From Micrasema longulum (lineage: Eukaryota; Arthropoda; Insecta; Trichoptera; Brachycentridae), in contig JAGVSM010004941.1 in NCBI GenBank assembly GCA_022494885.1, positions 1 to 64,000 on the forward strand: a stretch of DNA of 64,000 nt. The letters are read 5' to 3'. Shown here one piece after another: positions 32,413 through 43,376 of the stretch. The position numbers and the translations under genes were made by a program. Under the pieces are notes generated by a model. It worked only from the letters and a program-made list of their open reading frames with translations. It was not told the DNA's origin and did not search any database. Each line of letters starts with the position of its first letter. The stretch's first letter is position 1.

Positions 32413-33017
32413 TATACCTAGTTAGGAAAAATTGGTAACATTAAACTTTTTATTGGTTTCGTATTCCTAAAAATATGGAATAAATATGGTAGTAGAAATT
32501 TTATTTTTTAAGTCAAATATTTTCAAATATTTTTTATTTACTGGCAAAAGAACTCAAATTTAACATCTCAAATACCAAGAGCAAAATATGAGAGTATCTA
32601 ATCGATCACGAGTTTAAGTATTATCAATGGATATACAATTATTTGGCCTTTGTTGTGAGTTTTTTTTAAATGTGATAACGTTTGTATGTTACTGATCTTT
32701 CCAGCTGTTAGGTATATTTGTAAATTCTTTTTTTTTCTTTAGGTCACATTATTATTAAATTGTTATCAAAAAATAGAGTTGGTATCTCCACCGAGCCACA
32801 AAAAATAGCTTAGTATTATTAAAGTTGTTGAAAACGCAATGTTATCGGTATAATTTTGAACTTTGATGTTTAATAATAAATTGATTAATAAACAAACAAA
32901 AAAACATTTTAGTATAAAGAGCCGAAATATTGTTGTCTCTTAGTAATATCGCGAACTTTAGATCAGTGGTCTAAGACATGAAACCTGCTGTTCAACAACG
33001 TGGTTCTTATTTTCTTA
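32413..33017. other. AT-rich stretch, nothing recognised
   Basis: GATCAGTGGTCTAAGACATG (32961) is weakly tRNA-like, with no convincing box B. Confidence 0.4.
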
Positions 33018-33180
33018 GGCCCAATTGCATAAAAAAAAGGTAAATAGTTGTTGCGTCACAGTGAACAAAATGGGTTGCATGAATAAAGTAAAATAAAACA
33101 ACTCATTTTACCTTTTTCGCCGAAAACAATTATTATTTTACCAAAAAAAAAAAAACTTTTTTTTTTTGTGGAACTGGCCC
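33018..33180. mobile_element. 163-bp MITE with TA flanks
   Basis: The left end GGCCCAATTGCAT and the inverted right end (GGGCCAGTTCCAC) are imperfect terminal repeats, each bordered by TA (33016-33017 and 33181-33182). The interior is A-rich on the left and T-rich on the right, so the whole folds back. A TA target fits Tc1/mariner- or pogo-type mobilisation. Confidence 0.6.
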
Positions 33181-33339
33181 TAATACGGTTATATGATGAC
33201 TTTTGTTTAAAAAAGGCAAAAATAATAATCAATTTCAAAAACATGTAATTTATACTTACATTTTTTCTAATTTTATTGTATCATAAAATAACTAGAGCCC
33301 TTACAGGGCGCTGCAGATTAAACAATCACCTTGTTAGAA
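33181..33339. other. Short unassigned stretch
   Basis: GAGCCCTTACAGGGCGCTGC near 33295-33314 is a small inverted pair; otherwise AT-rich. Confidence 0.35.
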
Positions 33340-33645
33340 TGACCTTATCTCCCTTAGTATATTCACTCTTTTTTTTATTCTTAAAAGCGTTTTTTTATAT
33401 ATATTTATTCTGCTTGTGTAAGAAAAGGTTTTAGGCGTATATATTGTTGTTGTATTTTTAGTTATAAAGGTACTAAACTTTCTTTGTTTCTTTGTTGTTC
33501 TCAATATGTGTTATTTTCTAAATGCTAATATTATTTATGTCCCGAATTGAGTTGTTGTAACTCCTGGAAATGTAATTCAACGTATTATACTTGTAAAATA
33601 CTTTGCATTATATGATTTATAAATAAAAAGAAATAAAAAAACCTT
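33340..33645 (+). repeat. Retroelement 3' UTR-like repeat
   Basis: CCTTATCTCCCTTAGTATAT, GCGTATATATTGTTGTTGT, TTTGTTGTTCTCAATATGTG and CCCGAATTGAGTTGTTGTAA match the inverted copy at 55690-55970 along their whole length. It ends in an AAATAAAAAGAAATAAAAAA tail. Confidence 0.8.
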
Positions 33646-33654
33646 TCCGAAACT

Positions 33655-33990
33655 TCTAGATATAGGGTCTGCAGTGCAGATGAGGAAACATCTATCCTCA
33701 TTCTTTGTGAATGTGATGCTTTACATCATAAAAGGAGCCACATCCTCGGAGGACCACTGATTAAACCTGATGATATTAAAGAGCTCGCCCACTACCTAAT
33801 AGCCCGATACTTTACGGATCTGGGCTTGGAGGGGAAGATTTAGCAAAATGTAAACACTCGCCTTCCAGACAGTAGCCAGGCTCTTTATAGACCTGAGCTT
33901 AGAGGGCGAGAACTATTCACGGGGACCCGTCACAATAGATCTTCACATGTCGCAGTGACGTCAGGAGCTTGAATAGCACAGACCCTTACC
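33655..33990 (+). pseudogene. LINE C-terminal relic with zinc-knuckle-like cysteines
   Basis: Plus-strand codons 33655-33840 read SRYRVCSADEETSILILCEC then DALHHKRSHILGG and LEGKI, with a TAG at 33841-33843. The CxxC...CEC spacing followed by an alanine/leucine-arginine helix matches the cysteine-rich C-terminus after the RNase H-like region of several insect LINEs ('CRxCGEexETxxHxLCxCxAL'). The sequence to 33990 is GC-richer (GGGCGAGAACTATTCACGGG) and is probably the 3' UTR. It begins directly after the tail of the repeat at 33340. Only the last 60 codons remain. Confidence 0.65.
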
Positions 33991-34784
33991 TCTAAAAATA
34001 AGAATATATCATAAAATTACGTTAGAGAACTGAATCGTTATCGAAAACTTACAAATTAGTTTAAAAAAATATTTATACAAACTTGCCTGAAATGAATAAT
34101 GTATTTTCTTAAACGGGAGTCACAAAAAATGATAAACTCGTATGCAAATGAAATTATACACATAATTGACCAGAATAAATTTGTAAAAAAATTCTCATAG
34201 TCACAACACGTCGACGGAGAATCAATTTGTTCAATAACGAGAAAAGACATATTCTAAACAAGTTGTAAGTTGTTCCTCATTAGTATTCCAAAAACGCATA
34301 TCGGGGGGAATGAGAAATAGAAATGCGATAATCACCTTAAATTCTATAAATATATCTGCCTCCGAGATCTAAATATGTATCAAAGAAAATCTCTGTTCTA
34401 AAATAAATATTCGTCGTGGAATTTGAGCAATTTAAGATAAATGAAGAGAACGCTTTACTGATATTGACGGAGCCCTCTTTTAACCTTTAGAACCACCAAA
34501 GGGCACGTCACATCCGCCGAAGGGGAAAAGATAGCGGAACAACATTGTATCGAAAAACTGAAGATATAATTAGATGAGACTTTTTTTCAAACGTGCAGTT
34601 ATTTCAAGCGAGTCGCTTTGTATTGATTGAAAAGTGACAAAACCATTTGCATCGTATTTTTGTAGCGTAAGTATACATCTCAAAAAGCGCGTTTAAAAAA
34701 ATAATAATTCACGGTTAAATAATAAATTCAAGAAATTTGAGAACGCGATGCATCGGCGTGCACAGAATATGAATTTGTTTTATT
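33991..34784. other. Single-copy stretch with GC-richer patch
   Basis: Positions 34470-34560 (CACGTCACATCCGCCGAAGG) are GC-richer. Nothing is recognised. Confidence 0.4.
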
Positions 34785-34960
34785 TATTTTTTATCTTGAA
34801 ATAGGGCACAAATAAACATGTTCTTATGTGTACTTTAATAATAACATTGTATACACTCGTATATATATTTCATTCATAAATTTCTTAACACATAATGTCT
34901 GTTCAACTCATTACAAACTTTTTTGTGTACTTCCATATCATATTTATTTTATCTTGTTTG
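34785..34960 (-). repeat. LINE 3' UTR fragment
   Basis: TTTTATTTATTTTTTATCTT, AATAGGGCACAAATAAAC and CTTTAATAATAACATTGTAT match the 3' UTR of the LINE at 2441-2563. Confidence 0.65.
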
Positions 34961-35324
34961 AAAGAAGAAAGGAGGGAAGGCTGATCTGGGTACGTGTTCT
35001 GATGGGAAGTTAAAATGTATCTTCAATTTTATCGACTAAGTAAAATTAAGTTTTCTGTATGGAAAATATATGCTTACAATTTTTTTTTTCTAAACGTATT
35101 CAAGTTTTATATATAATAATATTTTTTCTCTTTACTGTGTAACATGTTCTCTCATTATACTTGTGATTTTTTTTTTAACTGGATGTATGTACTAATTTTT
35201 ACATTTTATATTCTTATATAACAACTGTTACCTAAATACCGTCTCAGTATATACCGATGAAGATCATATATACCGATATATACCGATGAAGTTCATAATA
35301 TTGAAGTGGTTATTTTTTTAGGGG
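34961..35324. other. AT-rich stretch with short tandem
   Basis: TATACCGATGAAG appears twice (35250-35262, 35278-35290) with a TATACCGATA between; otherwise nothing. Confidence 0.45.
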
Positions 35325-36470
35325 TGTTTATTTATTATTTATTTATTTGACAATTGTAGTCTGTATTATTTTACGGGCTTTTAACCCATCACGTAATGCA
35401 GACTGTAGACATAAGTTAGAGATCAATGAATAGAAAGCAGATAGCTACTGAACTGCCGATATGTACAGAAAAATAGATCCATATTATTTATTCATGCATC
35501 AACGGTTCAAAGAACCTTTTACAAAAAATAATAATTTATAGAAATAATCACATCAGTGCACAATAAACATGTACTACATATGAAATAATAGAATAATTAA
35601 AACTAAAAAAAATCGTGAAGATATAATACAAAAAACAAAAAGTAAAAAAGAAACATAACATCTCTAAATAAAATATAACAATAACCATGAGAAAATCTTA
35701 TGTTCTAAATATAAATATAACACAGTCAAGTTGAGAATAAGTAGATGATAATAATTAAAAAAATAATACAAAATAAGTATTTAAAAAAGTTTTTTGAACA
35801 AAATAAAAAAATAAAAAACTGAAATTAAATTAACTAAATAATACTTTTATTTAGTGAAATCATCATCATCAGTTGGTTGGAAGAAGTTGCCATTTGGCAA
35901 TAAATACACCAATGTACAATTTAAATTATGTCTAACATGTCAAATAAAGAAATAAAAACCACGTATTCCAGGAAACAAAGTTAAATTAAGATTATACTTT
36001 AAAATAAATCCATTATTTTTCTAACAAATAACGAGCGAGAATTCGTTTTAATTCATAAACAGAATTTGTATTGAAAATATCGAATATTTGTTCTAATTCA
36101 TTTCCGTACTTATGTATTCTAGGTATAGGTGAATGCATTTCGATGTTAGTTCGTGAATTGTTGCAAAAAATAATTCCTTACTTCTAGTGCACCTACCAGG
36201 TATTTGAATTTGAATTAGTTCAAGCACAGCAGGGCTATTATATTAATGGGTGAATTCTGACTTGCATTAGTACAGCTTCTGGGTGTGTAAAACAATGCAT
36301 GAGATCTCGCTCTACTGTAATTATTGGGAATACACAAACCGATCTCTTTCAGTATATTTGGATTATATATACTACCAGAAATCAGCTTATAGAAATGATT
36401 CCCAAGAAAAATTCGACGACGAGATTCGAGGTTGTTGTAATCCAGCATCCCTGCTAGAAACACCCAGTAC
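35325..36470 (-). pseudogene. LINE C-terminus and 3' UTR, interrupted
   Basis: Minus-strand codons 36208-36470 read LESRRRIFLGNHFYKLISGS, then ILKEIGLCIPNNYSRARSHA, LFYTPRSCTNASQNSPINII and a stop. This matches the LINE ORF2 C-terminal order (RR, FLxxLxxG, IxxxVPxxxxR, LFxxPRxxTNxxxxSPIN). The 3' UTR (35325-35487: ATCACGTAATGCAGACTGTA; TAGTCTGTATTATTTTACGG; tail of AAATAAATAAAT on the minus strand) matches 62290-62450. In that copy the two parts are contiguous; here about 720 bp of other DNA (35488-36205) lies between them. The LINE is 5'-truncated and dead. Confidence 0.75.
35488..36205. other. AT-rich insertion inside the LINE, with another retroelement tail
   Basis: Contains GAAGAAGTTGCCATTTGGCA, ACACCAATGTACAA and AAATAAAGAAATAAAAACCA (35880-35962), a plus-strand retroelement 3' end shared with 50925-50990 and (inverted) 52150-52255. 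No clear target duplication at the edges. Confidence 0.5.
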
Positions 36471-37204
36471 ATACAAATTGTTTAACAGTTTTGAACCCAG
36501 CGCAATGTTGTCTTTGCACATTGTACATACTATGGTATTTACGTATTTATCGAAAATGCTATTCGTATGACAACATTATCTATATCCACTCATATGTATT
36601 ACCATCGCCTTTAGATGTTTTAGTTAGGGTTAGTTTGGTGCAGAAGCACAAAATAATGAAGTCTGCACGTAGTCAAACAAAAAATAACGCCTCCTTGTGG
36701 AATTCTCTAATGAGACAGTTTTGTGAGACGCGCTTCGACTCTCGGGGGAATAAATATTCTAGAGCTGAGGAAGAACCGCATTTTTACAACCGAAACCTCA
36801 GACGCCCTTAAATCCGATAGTCTCCGGACCGACAAGAAATAATTCATGTAAAACTCACCCGGAGAGTCAAAAGAGAAACAATAAAACAACCTCCATCTTG
36901 TGAGCTATATAATTTTATTTGTCTCCCTTTGTCGTGCACCTTCGTGCTTCATAAAAAATTACGACTTTTCAAGTGTCTACAGTAACTTTACAAATACGGT
37001 CTAATTGTAGAAAATGAGTAACAGATTTAGTCATTATTAGTTATTTGCTTCGTGCGGTATTTTTAAGGGGCATTAAAAGTTAATGCTGTCGCATAAAATT
37101 ATCTCCCTAAGAAAACATACTTCGCGTAGTTTTACTAATAAACGTCGTTTTAATTGTTTGACTCTGTAAATAACCGATTAATTCACGAGAAAGAGTTTTG
37201 TAAG
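36471..37204. other. Unassigned stretch, GC-richer at 36600-36860
   Basis: Open frames at 36491-36811 (plus) and 36707-36889 (minus) overlap, with no recognisable domain. It could be a unique sequence or an unknown element. Confidence 0.35.
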
Positions 37205-37325
37205 GAGAATTTATATTTGGTGCACTAGCTTTGTGGTTATTCATTTTAATTAAAATAAAAAAAACCGACCGGTTTCGAAGCTTCACGAGCTTCCTTATCG
37301 AGGTATAGATTACTAATGAATAATA
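37205..37325 (+). repeat. Fold-back family A, single arm
   Basis: TTTGGTGCACTAGCTTTGTG, ACCGACCGGTTTCGAAGCTT, CACGAGCTTCCTTATCGAGG and TATAGATTACTAATGAATAA. GAAGCT and AGCTTC form a 6-bp hairpin next to GAAACCGG on the minus strand. Confidence 0.75.
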
Positions 37326-37391
37326 TCGTATATGAAGTTCCTACTAAATATTCTATCTAAGTATTGTGGAGATACTACGCCAAAAAAAGAC

Positions 37392-37437
37392 AAAATAAAA
37401 CACTACATGACAAAAATGTCATGTAGTGTTTTATTTT
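37392..37437. repeat. Perfect 20-bp inverted repeat, 6-bp loop
   Basis: AAAATAAAACACTACATGAC is followed by loop AAAAAT and the exact reverse complement. No flanking gene to terminate. Confidence 0.95.
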
Positions 37438-38685
37438 TGTGAAGATAGGAGGTGCGCGATTTGTTATAAAGCAATAAAGACATTTAGTTAAGAAAATACT
37501 TTTAGACTTAAAAGTTCGTTATTTTTATGACTTATTATTGTTTATATACTCGATTTACGTTTATTAATGTTTTAAGCTTCTAAGGTATTAAAAAAAAAAT
37601 TTACTGGACAATTATTTTTAATAATGAATTGAATTTCTTAATCCATTGGGCAGTATGAAAATATTGATCAAAACAATATGATCTTGTACCTATCAAAAAA
37701 CTATCTCAAAGACGAGATAAATGTCACAGGTAGGTTGGTAGACTGTTATTTGATATGTGAAACCATTTTCAGAGTTTATAATTTATATAAAACCTAATCT
37801 AAATAGGTAATTATCGAGATTGAAACTATTTTTTATTTTTATTTTACGCTTTATAAACAATTTATATACATATTAGGGGGGGCATATTGCCTTAAGGAAA
37901 TTTTTTCCTACCTACCCAATCCGTTCAGTTTGAAAAAATTATAAGTACATTGACATATTCTAGGTATCTAGGTATAGAAGAGAGTCTTAGAATTTAATTT
38001 GAAATGATAATTGACTAAAAATCTATGAAGAGGGGAGAAAAATAAGAAAGGAACAGCTCAAACATTTAGATAGTGAAATTTAGATATTGATTCAAATGTA
38101 CATAAAGAAGGGGCGTCTCTAATACTAGTAAGTAGATTATTCCCCAATCGAGCAGTTACTACTGTAAAAGAGGAGGCAAAAGAATTAAAGCGGTGAATGG
38201 GTATAAAAGAATTTTCTCATTACTAGAACGTAGAAATAGTCCACGTTGTCAAGAAACTACTGCTTACTTTATATGTATTTACGATATACATATTTTTTAA
38301 TCTTTTCAGCGTTAAATATCAATCGTAAATCATTGATTCTAAGTATTATACTCCTTAAGTTTAAACGTCAGCACAATGGTGTGTGAGAAAATGCAATAAT
38401 GTAAAACATGCGTCAAGGGGATATTCTTTTCTTACATCGCCCTTTAATTTTTTTACTTTACCCGCCCACCGCGTTGGAAATACACGCACCCGATTAGTTG
38501 AGCTTAAAGATTAGGATAGACTCGTGTTGCTGAGATTTATTATTGCACAATAAATAAACTTGTATGTTGTATGCACATGCACTGAAATAAATTATTCTTA
38601 TGTTATAATCCCATATTAATTAAGGTGTAACCACAAAATTTTATACAAAAAATAGCAAACTAGTTTGATTTATATAACCTTTCTA
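37438..38685. other. AT-rich stretch, nothing recognised
   Basis: A small GC-richer patch is at 38460-38495 (CCCGCCCACCGCGTTGGAAA). No repeat or coding signal. Confidence 0.4.
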
Positions 38686-38845
38686 ATATTTGCACCACTA
38701 ACTATGTGGTTAATTATTATAAAATTCAAATTAAAATAAAACAATTTTGTTTGTAACTACTTATTACTTGATTTTAAAAATATTTTTTAAGAGACCGGTT
38801 TCAAAGCTACACAAGCTTTCGTGTCAAGGTATACATTTCTCATGA
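38686..38845 (+). repeat. Fold-back family A, single arm
   Basis: TTGCACCACTAACTATGTGG, AAACAATTTTGTTTGTAACT, GACCGGTTTCAAAGCTACAC and AAGCTTTCGTGTCAAGGTAT follow the family order. Confidence 0.75.
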
Positions 38846-39074
38846 ACTTTATCCTTTTTTATTTACAACAGTGATTTTTTTTCATTCTCGGGAAAGCACT
38901 CAAATCTGAGTGAAACATGCCGTAATTTACCAAAGTTATTTTTGCAATAGTTTTAAACAAAAGAGTTGGCAATATTTAACGAGCGGATCACAAGTAAACA
39001 ATTTGAACCGAGCTGAACAATAAAATAATACATTTAATTTTAATGCACATAATTTTAATTTCGTAATTAATTTC

Positions 39075-39840
39075 TTGCAGTTCTTATTGAAAAGTCTGTT
39101 CGTGATTTTCAGGAAGTTGTTGACAAACTTCAGGAAAACTCAACTCGTCTGGGTCTTAATATTAATACAAAAAAGACTTAGATTATGTGCAACAAATCCT
39201 GTCATGACCCTGATCAGCCTCTCTATAATAATGGACAGAAGATTGAGAAAGTCGACAGCTTTAAATACTTTTGAGTTCACATAACTAAGGATGGAAGCAT
39301 GCACAAAGAGCTCGCAACACGCCTAAGAATTGCTGGAATTTTTTTTAACATGATGCGTGATGTCTAAAACTCTAGTCTATACTCGGTCAAAACGAAATGC
39401 CGATTATTCGACTCTTGTATAATGCCAGTGACTACTCCTATACGAGTGCGAATCTTAGCACTTTACCAAAGCTCAAAACACCAAACTTCCGAGTTTTGAG
39501 AAGAATATTAGACATGAGGTGGTTCGATTTTATAACTTACATTGAAATTCTAGAACGGACGCAGCAGCCTCTATAACGAGCGTCTTGAAAATGCGGCGGT
39601 GGACCTGGCTTGGACACGTGCTGCGCATGCCTCAGGAGAACCTAAACCCAGTTGCCTCTTCTTTAAACCTGCGGGCTCACGCCATCCCGGAAGGTCGTCG
39701 ATGACGATCTTTCGACTTTATTCGGCGGAACTAAAGGGCGCTGGATTGACGTGGGAAAAGGCGAAAATGCTGGCTGGCGATAGGGTCTCCTGGAGGCAAC
39801 TGGCAATGTCCACATGCTTCACTTAGGAGCGGGCGTGGAA
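39075..39840 (+). pseudogene. LINE endonuclease/RT relic (thumb to C-terminus)
   Basis: Broken plus-strand frames give, in order: LQENSTRLGLNINTKKT; a Y-N-N-GQKIEKVDSFKYF segment near 39225-39265; TKDGSMHKELATRLRIAG; MRRWTWLGHVLRMPQENLNP (39591-39650); and GLTWEKAKMLAGDRVSWRQL, ending with a TAG at 39824-39826. These are successive landmarks after the catalytic palm of endonuclease/RT-type LINEs: 'LxVNxxKTK', 'V..FKYLGxxIxxDG', 'WLGHVLRM' and 'WxxaxxxAxDRxxWR'. At least three frame changes and several stops separate them. The C-terminal segment is closest to forms found in many invertebrates. The palm is absent and the relic is 5'-truncated near 39075. Confidence 0.85.
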
Positions 39841-39969
39841 AAGAAAAAGGAGAATGAATTTAGTATATAAGAATATATACTTAGTTTGTTTAACATTTTT
39901 TCCGTATTTTCTCAAATGTTGACTATCGCACTATTGACCAGAGGAGGACACAGTTCAGGGAAAGAAGAT
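39841..39969. other. Spacer
   Basis: Probable 3' UTR remnant and AT-rich sequence between two oppositely oriented LINE relics. Confidence 0.35.
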
Positions 39970-40880
39970 GCTGTAATTTGAATATTTATTTATTTATTTT
40001 TGCTTTATTAAGTTAGTTCATAACATCTTAAGAACTAATATAAACTTTGAAACATTACAATTTTTTTTTCAAAATTTCTTAACAACGTATTTTTAAAAAC
40101 TAATTTGAAATATTTTGATTTTTTTTATCCCCTTTATTTCTTCAAGTAACTCATTGTACAGCTTCAATCCCTTGTACAATGAGTTTTGAGATTCTGTTTA
40201 TCTCCTCATTGGACATCTTATCTTTTTTTTTTATCTCTTGTTGGGTTAAATTTTATTATTGTTTTTATTTATTCATCCCCTTAATTATTTTATGTTTAAA
40301 AACTGCTGCATTATATTTAATTTGCTGCTTTACTGTGTGAAAGTTATTTTTTTGCATTCTTTCTACATTAGAATAGATATTTCTTTTGAGTAAAATCCTC
40401 ATCGCCGTATTTTGAAAAATTTGCATTTTTTAAATTTCTCCTTCATTATATAAAAAAAATAGAAGAACAGTAATTTGTGTGTGGACATTTGATTGTTATA
40501 TATATAAGAACACTTATCTTTAAATCTATTACATTTCGCAATCTTCCCATAGATGAAATTGGTTTTTTTACATACTGGGAATGTGTTTTTAAATTCAAAT
40601 ATCTATCTAAGTAAACCCCGAGATATTTGATTTCGTCCACAGAATTCAGATTTAAATTATTCATATTAATATTGTATCCCTGGAGTATATTTTTTTCCCA
40701 ATATTCATATATTTTGTTTTTGAGATATTTAATTTGAATTTATTCACTTTTAACCATTTTGATATATTTTCCAAATTGTATATTTATCTTATTTATCATG
40801 TATTATAATTATCTCCTGATATGCAAACCATCATCTGCAAAAAGTTGAATCTTGGAATATTTAAGAGACAATAGAATAGT
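39970..40880 (-). pseudogene. LINE ORF2 relic with FADD catalytic box
   Basis: The minus strand shows KIQLFADD (box at 40830-40841), the metal-binding motif C of a reverse transcriptase. It is followed by a decayed SxWLKVNKxKLNISKTK-like stretch, then NMNNLNLNSVDEIKYLGVYL (about 40590-40665), a 'HFNYCSSIxF' equivalent, a VKQQIKYNAAVFKHKI equivalent near 40280, and GLKLYNELLEEIK near 40170. Order and spacing match the second half of a jockey/CR1-like ORF2. Several stops and shifts are present. The 3' end reaches a T-rich run at about 39984-40005. Sister fragments: 2441, 34785 and 46692. Confidence 0.85.
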
Positions 40881-41403
40881 GTTATTCCCAGTAAATATTA
40901 AATTTAATACATAGATTTTCATGTGTATACCTACAACCTGTGTCTCATGAATTGTTGGTTGTGATATTTTAATTTTAAATATAAAATAATAGAAACTTTA
41001 TTTTACTATTTTTAAAAAAAATATGTATTGTTTCATTTTTACCCTCTCCTTAATAAATATTAAATCTGTTATTGGTCTGTTCACTTTAACACATAAAATT
41101 TCTGAATGATTATGCCGTGTGTCATTCGTAATATTTACAAACGTCTTAACAATGGAGACGGATTTTTTTTATAAATTGTAATTTTTGTAAACGATTATCT
41201 AATACACTACTATTAAACATAAAACCTGCATTCTACAGAATTAATAATAAAAGCACATTGTTCAAAAAATCACAAAGAAAAGTTTCTCAATATAATAAAT
41301 CTTGCATCCACCAATTGAGTTGTAATGATTGCGATTCAATTAACTTTGGAAAACCAAAAGAAACTTTAATGTTAATCTTATTAATTACCCAAATATTCCG
41401 ATA
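40881..41403. other. AT-rich stretch, nothing recognised
   Basis: May include further decayed LINE sequence upstream of the FADD box, but no motif is clear. Confidence 0.4.
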
Positions 41404-41545
41404 TTTGGGGCCATTTTCAACAAGTTGTAAACAACCCACTATAAGAAAATGGGAATCAAGTTAGGGTAGAGTGTAGTTTGAACCTCAGACCTGTGATACG
41501 TAAGTCCGCGATACTACCCACAGGACCACAATCTAGCTTAAAATT
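41404..41545 (-). mobile_element. SINE-3 copy
   Basis: Inverted body (GGGCCATTTTCAACAAGTTG; AAAATGGGAATCAAGTTAGG) and head (AGTTTGAACCTCAGACCTGT; AAGTCCGCGATACTACCCAC; AGGACCACAATC). Confidence 0.9.
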
Positions 41546-42740
41546 AAAATTATTCTCTTTGATTTGTTTTAGAAAAACAACATACAATAATTATCAATTG
41601 AATGGACTTTAAAATTCTACAACATTACCAAAAAAAATAAATTCGCTGAAAACCCTCTTGAAAATAATGTAAAATTATTTTGCAAATAGTTTTACTCAAT
41701 GTGTATATACTCAATCAAAAAGCGAAATCAAATTCCTTTTTTAACGCAAAAAAGTTTTCTTGTTCTATTAAAAAATAATATTCAATCCTAAAACCATTAG
41801 CCATCATACCATTCATTGAATTTTATTGAAACAGGGGAATCGTGGCTATAATAGCCCTGTCAAAATTAAGCTATTAACTTTTATATTAAAATTTTATGGA
41901 TGGTACCTGAAATGCCCCATAACCGCTGATATTCGATTTCACATATTTTTCCCAGCTTTCATAATAATTTCATTTTAAAGATTCACGTGCACTTTCAGTA
42001 CACCTCAATGTTCGCTGTCTTTTGAATACAAATTGCAGTTAATTTATTTCAGGCATGTCCCATTAAACGATAAAGACATTAATTTAAAATGACATTTATA
42101 TTTTACAAAAAATACTACCATCAGCATTATTAAATATGACGAGCGTAATTTATTAACTGATCAGGTTTTTGTATTACTAAGACGATACTGAACAATGAAA
42201 AATACTTGTAATTTTTTAAATGATAAATAAGAAAGTAGTATGAATCTTACAAGATTTTATTATGGATCGTCTTTTATAGGTAAACCATGTGTTGTTCAGA
42301 AAAAGGTGATTGTACACTTAAATGCTTTAATTATTATTATACGATTCATTATTCATTATTATATTTTGTACCTTTTACATTTTTTTTATAACTTTTTTTT
42401 ATTTTCTTATTCTTTAAATTTAAATTTGTCTTGTTTCTATTTACTTTATTTTTATTACTGTATTTACATAAATTTACGTATTTTTATTTTATTTGCAACT
42501 TCTAAGTGCCAAACATTTTTAAATTGTTAAATTGCTTTTATTTTGATACCGATAATGTACTTAATCAATAGCTTACACCACTGTGGAAAATTTATATTGA
42601 CTGTTTTCACAATTTTCGTTTATATATATTCTTATTTTGTGTATACAACATATGTAAAAACTGTTGTTTTTTTCCCAAATAAAAATAAATAAATAATCTT
42701 AAATGCTACAAAAATATTAGTTATACGAGTATTCATACCG
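41546..42740. other. AT-rich stretch, nothing recognised
   Basis: Includes a T-rich open frame (42240-42530) of low complexity that I reject as a gene. Confidence 0.45.
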
Positions 42741-42912
42741 TTTCTTGCTCCACTTCAGGCCAGGAGGCCCAATTACAGTGGTGAATTACTGCACCGGACA
42801 CCACCAGGCTTGAGTGAAATCACATTTAACTCTTGTGTTCTCGTCGGGAATCGAACTCGGAACATTTAATGCATGAGTCATGTGTCTTATCTATTACGCC
42901 ACGGAAGCCGCC
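42741..42912 (-). mobile_element. SINE-1 copy
   Basis: Inverted: CAGGCCAGGAGGCCCAATTA, CACCAGGCTTGAGTGAAATC, GTCGGGAATCGAACTCGGAA (box B), and ATTACGCCACGGAAGCCGCC (head). Confidence 0.9.
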
Positions 42913-43179
42913 TATAACTACGTAGTTTTCAAAACATCAAAATTGGCGAAAAAAATTATTAAAATTGAAAACACGTTCAAATGGCTTTACATAGGAACAA
43001 GTGACGCCATTTGATCCATTGAATTGTCTTTTATACTAATTAAATCACAAATTTACAGCTGCGTACAAAAAATATAAACTCAATTAGCAATCAAACAACT
43101 AAAAGGCATTGGCACATTATAATTGCCTTACTTCGATCACGGATCTGAAGTGAGGCGGAACAAAACACATTATTAAACA
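42913..43179. other. Short AT-rich stretch
   Basis: Nothing recognised between the SINE-1 copy and the family B cluster. Confidence 0.4.
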
Positions 43180-43350
43180 AATTACAACAGGGATGGAGAA
43201 TACCTTGAATAAGGGAATATGGAAGTCTAGGTATTTACTATATACATATATTCTCCGTCCCTGTTGTAATTTGTTAATCTTAATGACTCCCGCGGGGGTG
43301 AAATCCAGTCTTTTGTCTACGAACATTTGCCAAACTCAAATATTGTAATG
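43180..43350. repeat. Family B terminal segment arranged as an inverted pair
   Basis: AAATTACAACAGGGATGGAG at 43180 is inverted at 43258-43277 (CTCCGTCCCTGTTGTAATTT). Between them is a family B core step (GGGAATATGGAAGTCTAGGT). The normal family end GGGGGTGAAATCCAGTCTTT follows to 43350. Confidence 0.8.
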
Positions 43351-43376
43351 AAACCAACTGGTCCAAGAAGAAGTTC

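Noticed and set aside
36491..36811. 106-codon plus-strand frame
   Set aside because: Overlaps frames on the other strand and shows no domain; composition alone is not support for a gene.
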